This document shows positions 6,633 to 6,794 of a DNA stretch of 6,794 bases, piece after piece. Origin of the DNA: an uncultured Lachnospira sp. (GTDB lineage: Bacteria > Bacillota > Clostridia > Lachnospirales > Lachnospiraceae). Each line of letters starts with the position of its first letter. The first letter of the stretch is position 1. Location: assembly GCA_900772425.1 (NCBI GenBank), contig CAAHEK010000235.1, positions 1 to 6,794 on the forward strand, read 5' to 3'. Made by a program: the position numbers and the translations under genes. The notes beneath the pieces were generated by a model, which did no database searches, was not told the origin of the DNA, and was given only the letters and a program-made list of their open reading frames with translations.

Positions 6633-6652
6633 GGAAGTGCTCCGCACTTCCC
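6632..6652. repeat. Hairpin unit 6 of the array
   Basis: GGGAAGTGC (6632-6640) pairs with GCACTTCCC (6644-6652) around a TCC loop. It abuts unit 5 directly, sharing the G at 6632, and is followed on the plus strand by the tRNA terminator. Confidence 0.65.
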
Positions 6653-6718
6653 TAGTAACGAAAAGGGCAGTAGCTTTAACGAAACTAATTGTTAAAGCTA
6701 CTGCCCTTTTTGTTACTA
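6653..6718. terminator. Long inverted repeat, probable bidirectional intrinsic terminator after tRNA-Gly
   Basis: TAGTAAC and AAAAGGGCAGTAGCTTTAAC (6653-6659 and 6661-6680) pair with GTTAAAGCTACTGCCCTTTT and GTTACTA (6691-6710 and 6712-6718) around a ten-base loop. The single odd position, G6660 opposite T6711, would be a G-U pair in plus-strand RNA. A GC-rich core followed by a T-run, paired with A's on the other side, is the layout of a terminator active in both directions. It starts 3 bases past the tRNA 3' end, so it would end the tRNA transcript on the minus strand. Confidence 0.75.
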
Positions 6719-6721
6719 TAG

Positions 6722-6793
<72 letters not shown>

Positions 6794-6794
6794 A

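Larger units (their letters stand above)
6379..6652. repeat. GC-rich array of six hairpins (non-coding; possible structured RNA or palindromic repeat cluster)
   Basis: This block is much richer in GC than its surroundings and is almost entirely inverted repeats. In order: hairpin 1 arms 6401-6409/6412-6420; hairpin 2 arms 6474-6482/6487-6495; hairpin 3 arms 6542-6549/6553-6560, within an outer stem 6536-6541/6565-6570; hairpin 4 arms 6577-6584/6587-6594; hairpin 5 arms 6602-6615/6619-6632; hairpin 6 arms 6632-6640/6644-6652. All arms are perfectly complementary, with loops of 2-4 bases. ORFs on both strands cross the block, but none has coding character; they merely translate repeats. An 8-base pair TCTCGCGC (6379-6386)/GCGCGAGA (6525-6532) could enclose hairpins 1 and 2. 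It lies between a tRNA terminator and the 76-aa gene. I cannot assign it to a named repeat or RNA family. Confidence 0.8.

Noticed and set aside
6595..6640. A tRNA gene suggested by GGGTTCGATTTC on the minus strand within hairpin 5.
   Set aside because: The bases flanking the T-loop-like word do not form a T stem, and no acceptor, D or anticodon arm can be drawn.
6379..6652. CRISPR array.
   Set aside because: Only two units share a repeat, the period includes variable palindromes rather than unique spacers, and no cas genes are present.
6350..6655. Overlapping ORFs of 64-86 codons on both strands across the hairpin array.
   Set aside because: They arise from GC-rich repeats that lack stop codons. 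No ribosome binding sites fit, and the translations show no coding-like pattern.

Overview
The window looks like a chromosomal segment from a low-GC Gram-positive anaerobe, most likely a clostridial member of the Lachnospiraceae. The reasons are the AT-rich coding DNA, strong GGAGG-type ribosome binding sites, and the family signatures of the small proteins and the Mbeg1-like hydrolase. This placement is inference from style, not from a search. All recognised genes are on the minus strand, so transcription runs from right to left.

Right end (about 6256-6794): a complete tRNA-Gly(GCC) lies at 6722-6793. A very long inverted repeat at 6653-6718 follows and probably acts as its terminator. Next is a GC-rich, non-coding block (6379-6652) made of six perfect or near-perfect hairpins. 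Two of these (6389-6432 and 6462-6506) share a 16-base lead-in, outer helix and internal-loop layout, but have completely different inner stem arms that are each self-complementary. That is covariation expected of a structured RNA or palindromic repeat element, and it is the most unusual thing in the window. A 76-codon gene of unknown function (6025-6255) follows.

Centre and left (1-5909): after an AT-rich gap with a candidate promoter, seven tightly spaced or overlapping genes form an apparent operon. In transcription order they are: trkA (NAD-binding K+ channel regulator), trkH (K+ channel/transporter), an Mbeg1-like alpha/beta hydrolase, a 52-aa cysteine-rich single-pass membrane protein, a 33-aa ORF overlapping the next start by 4 bases, a CorA-family Mg2+ channel starting at GTG, and the first 203 codons of a second, KtrB-like K+ channel that runs off the left edge. 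The gaps between genes are 21-33 bases, apart from the overlap.

Working together: TrkA/TrkH form one K+ uptake system. The truncated KtrB-like protein is probably half of a second one, whose RCK partner may lie just outside the window. With CorA, the cluster looks like a cation (K+/Mg2+) homeostasis operon. It also carries a putative hydrolase and two very small proteins whose roles are not known. Several starts were revised from ribosome-binding-site position: corA to GTG at 1576, the hydrolase to 2984, trkA to 5909.
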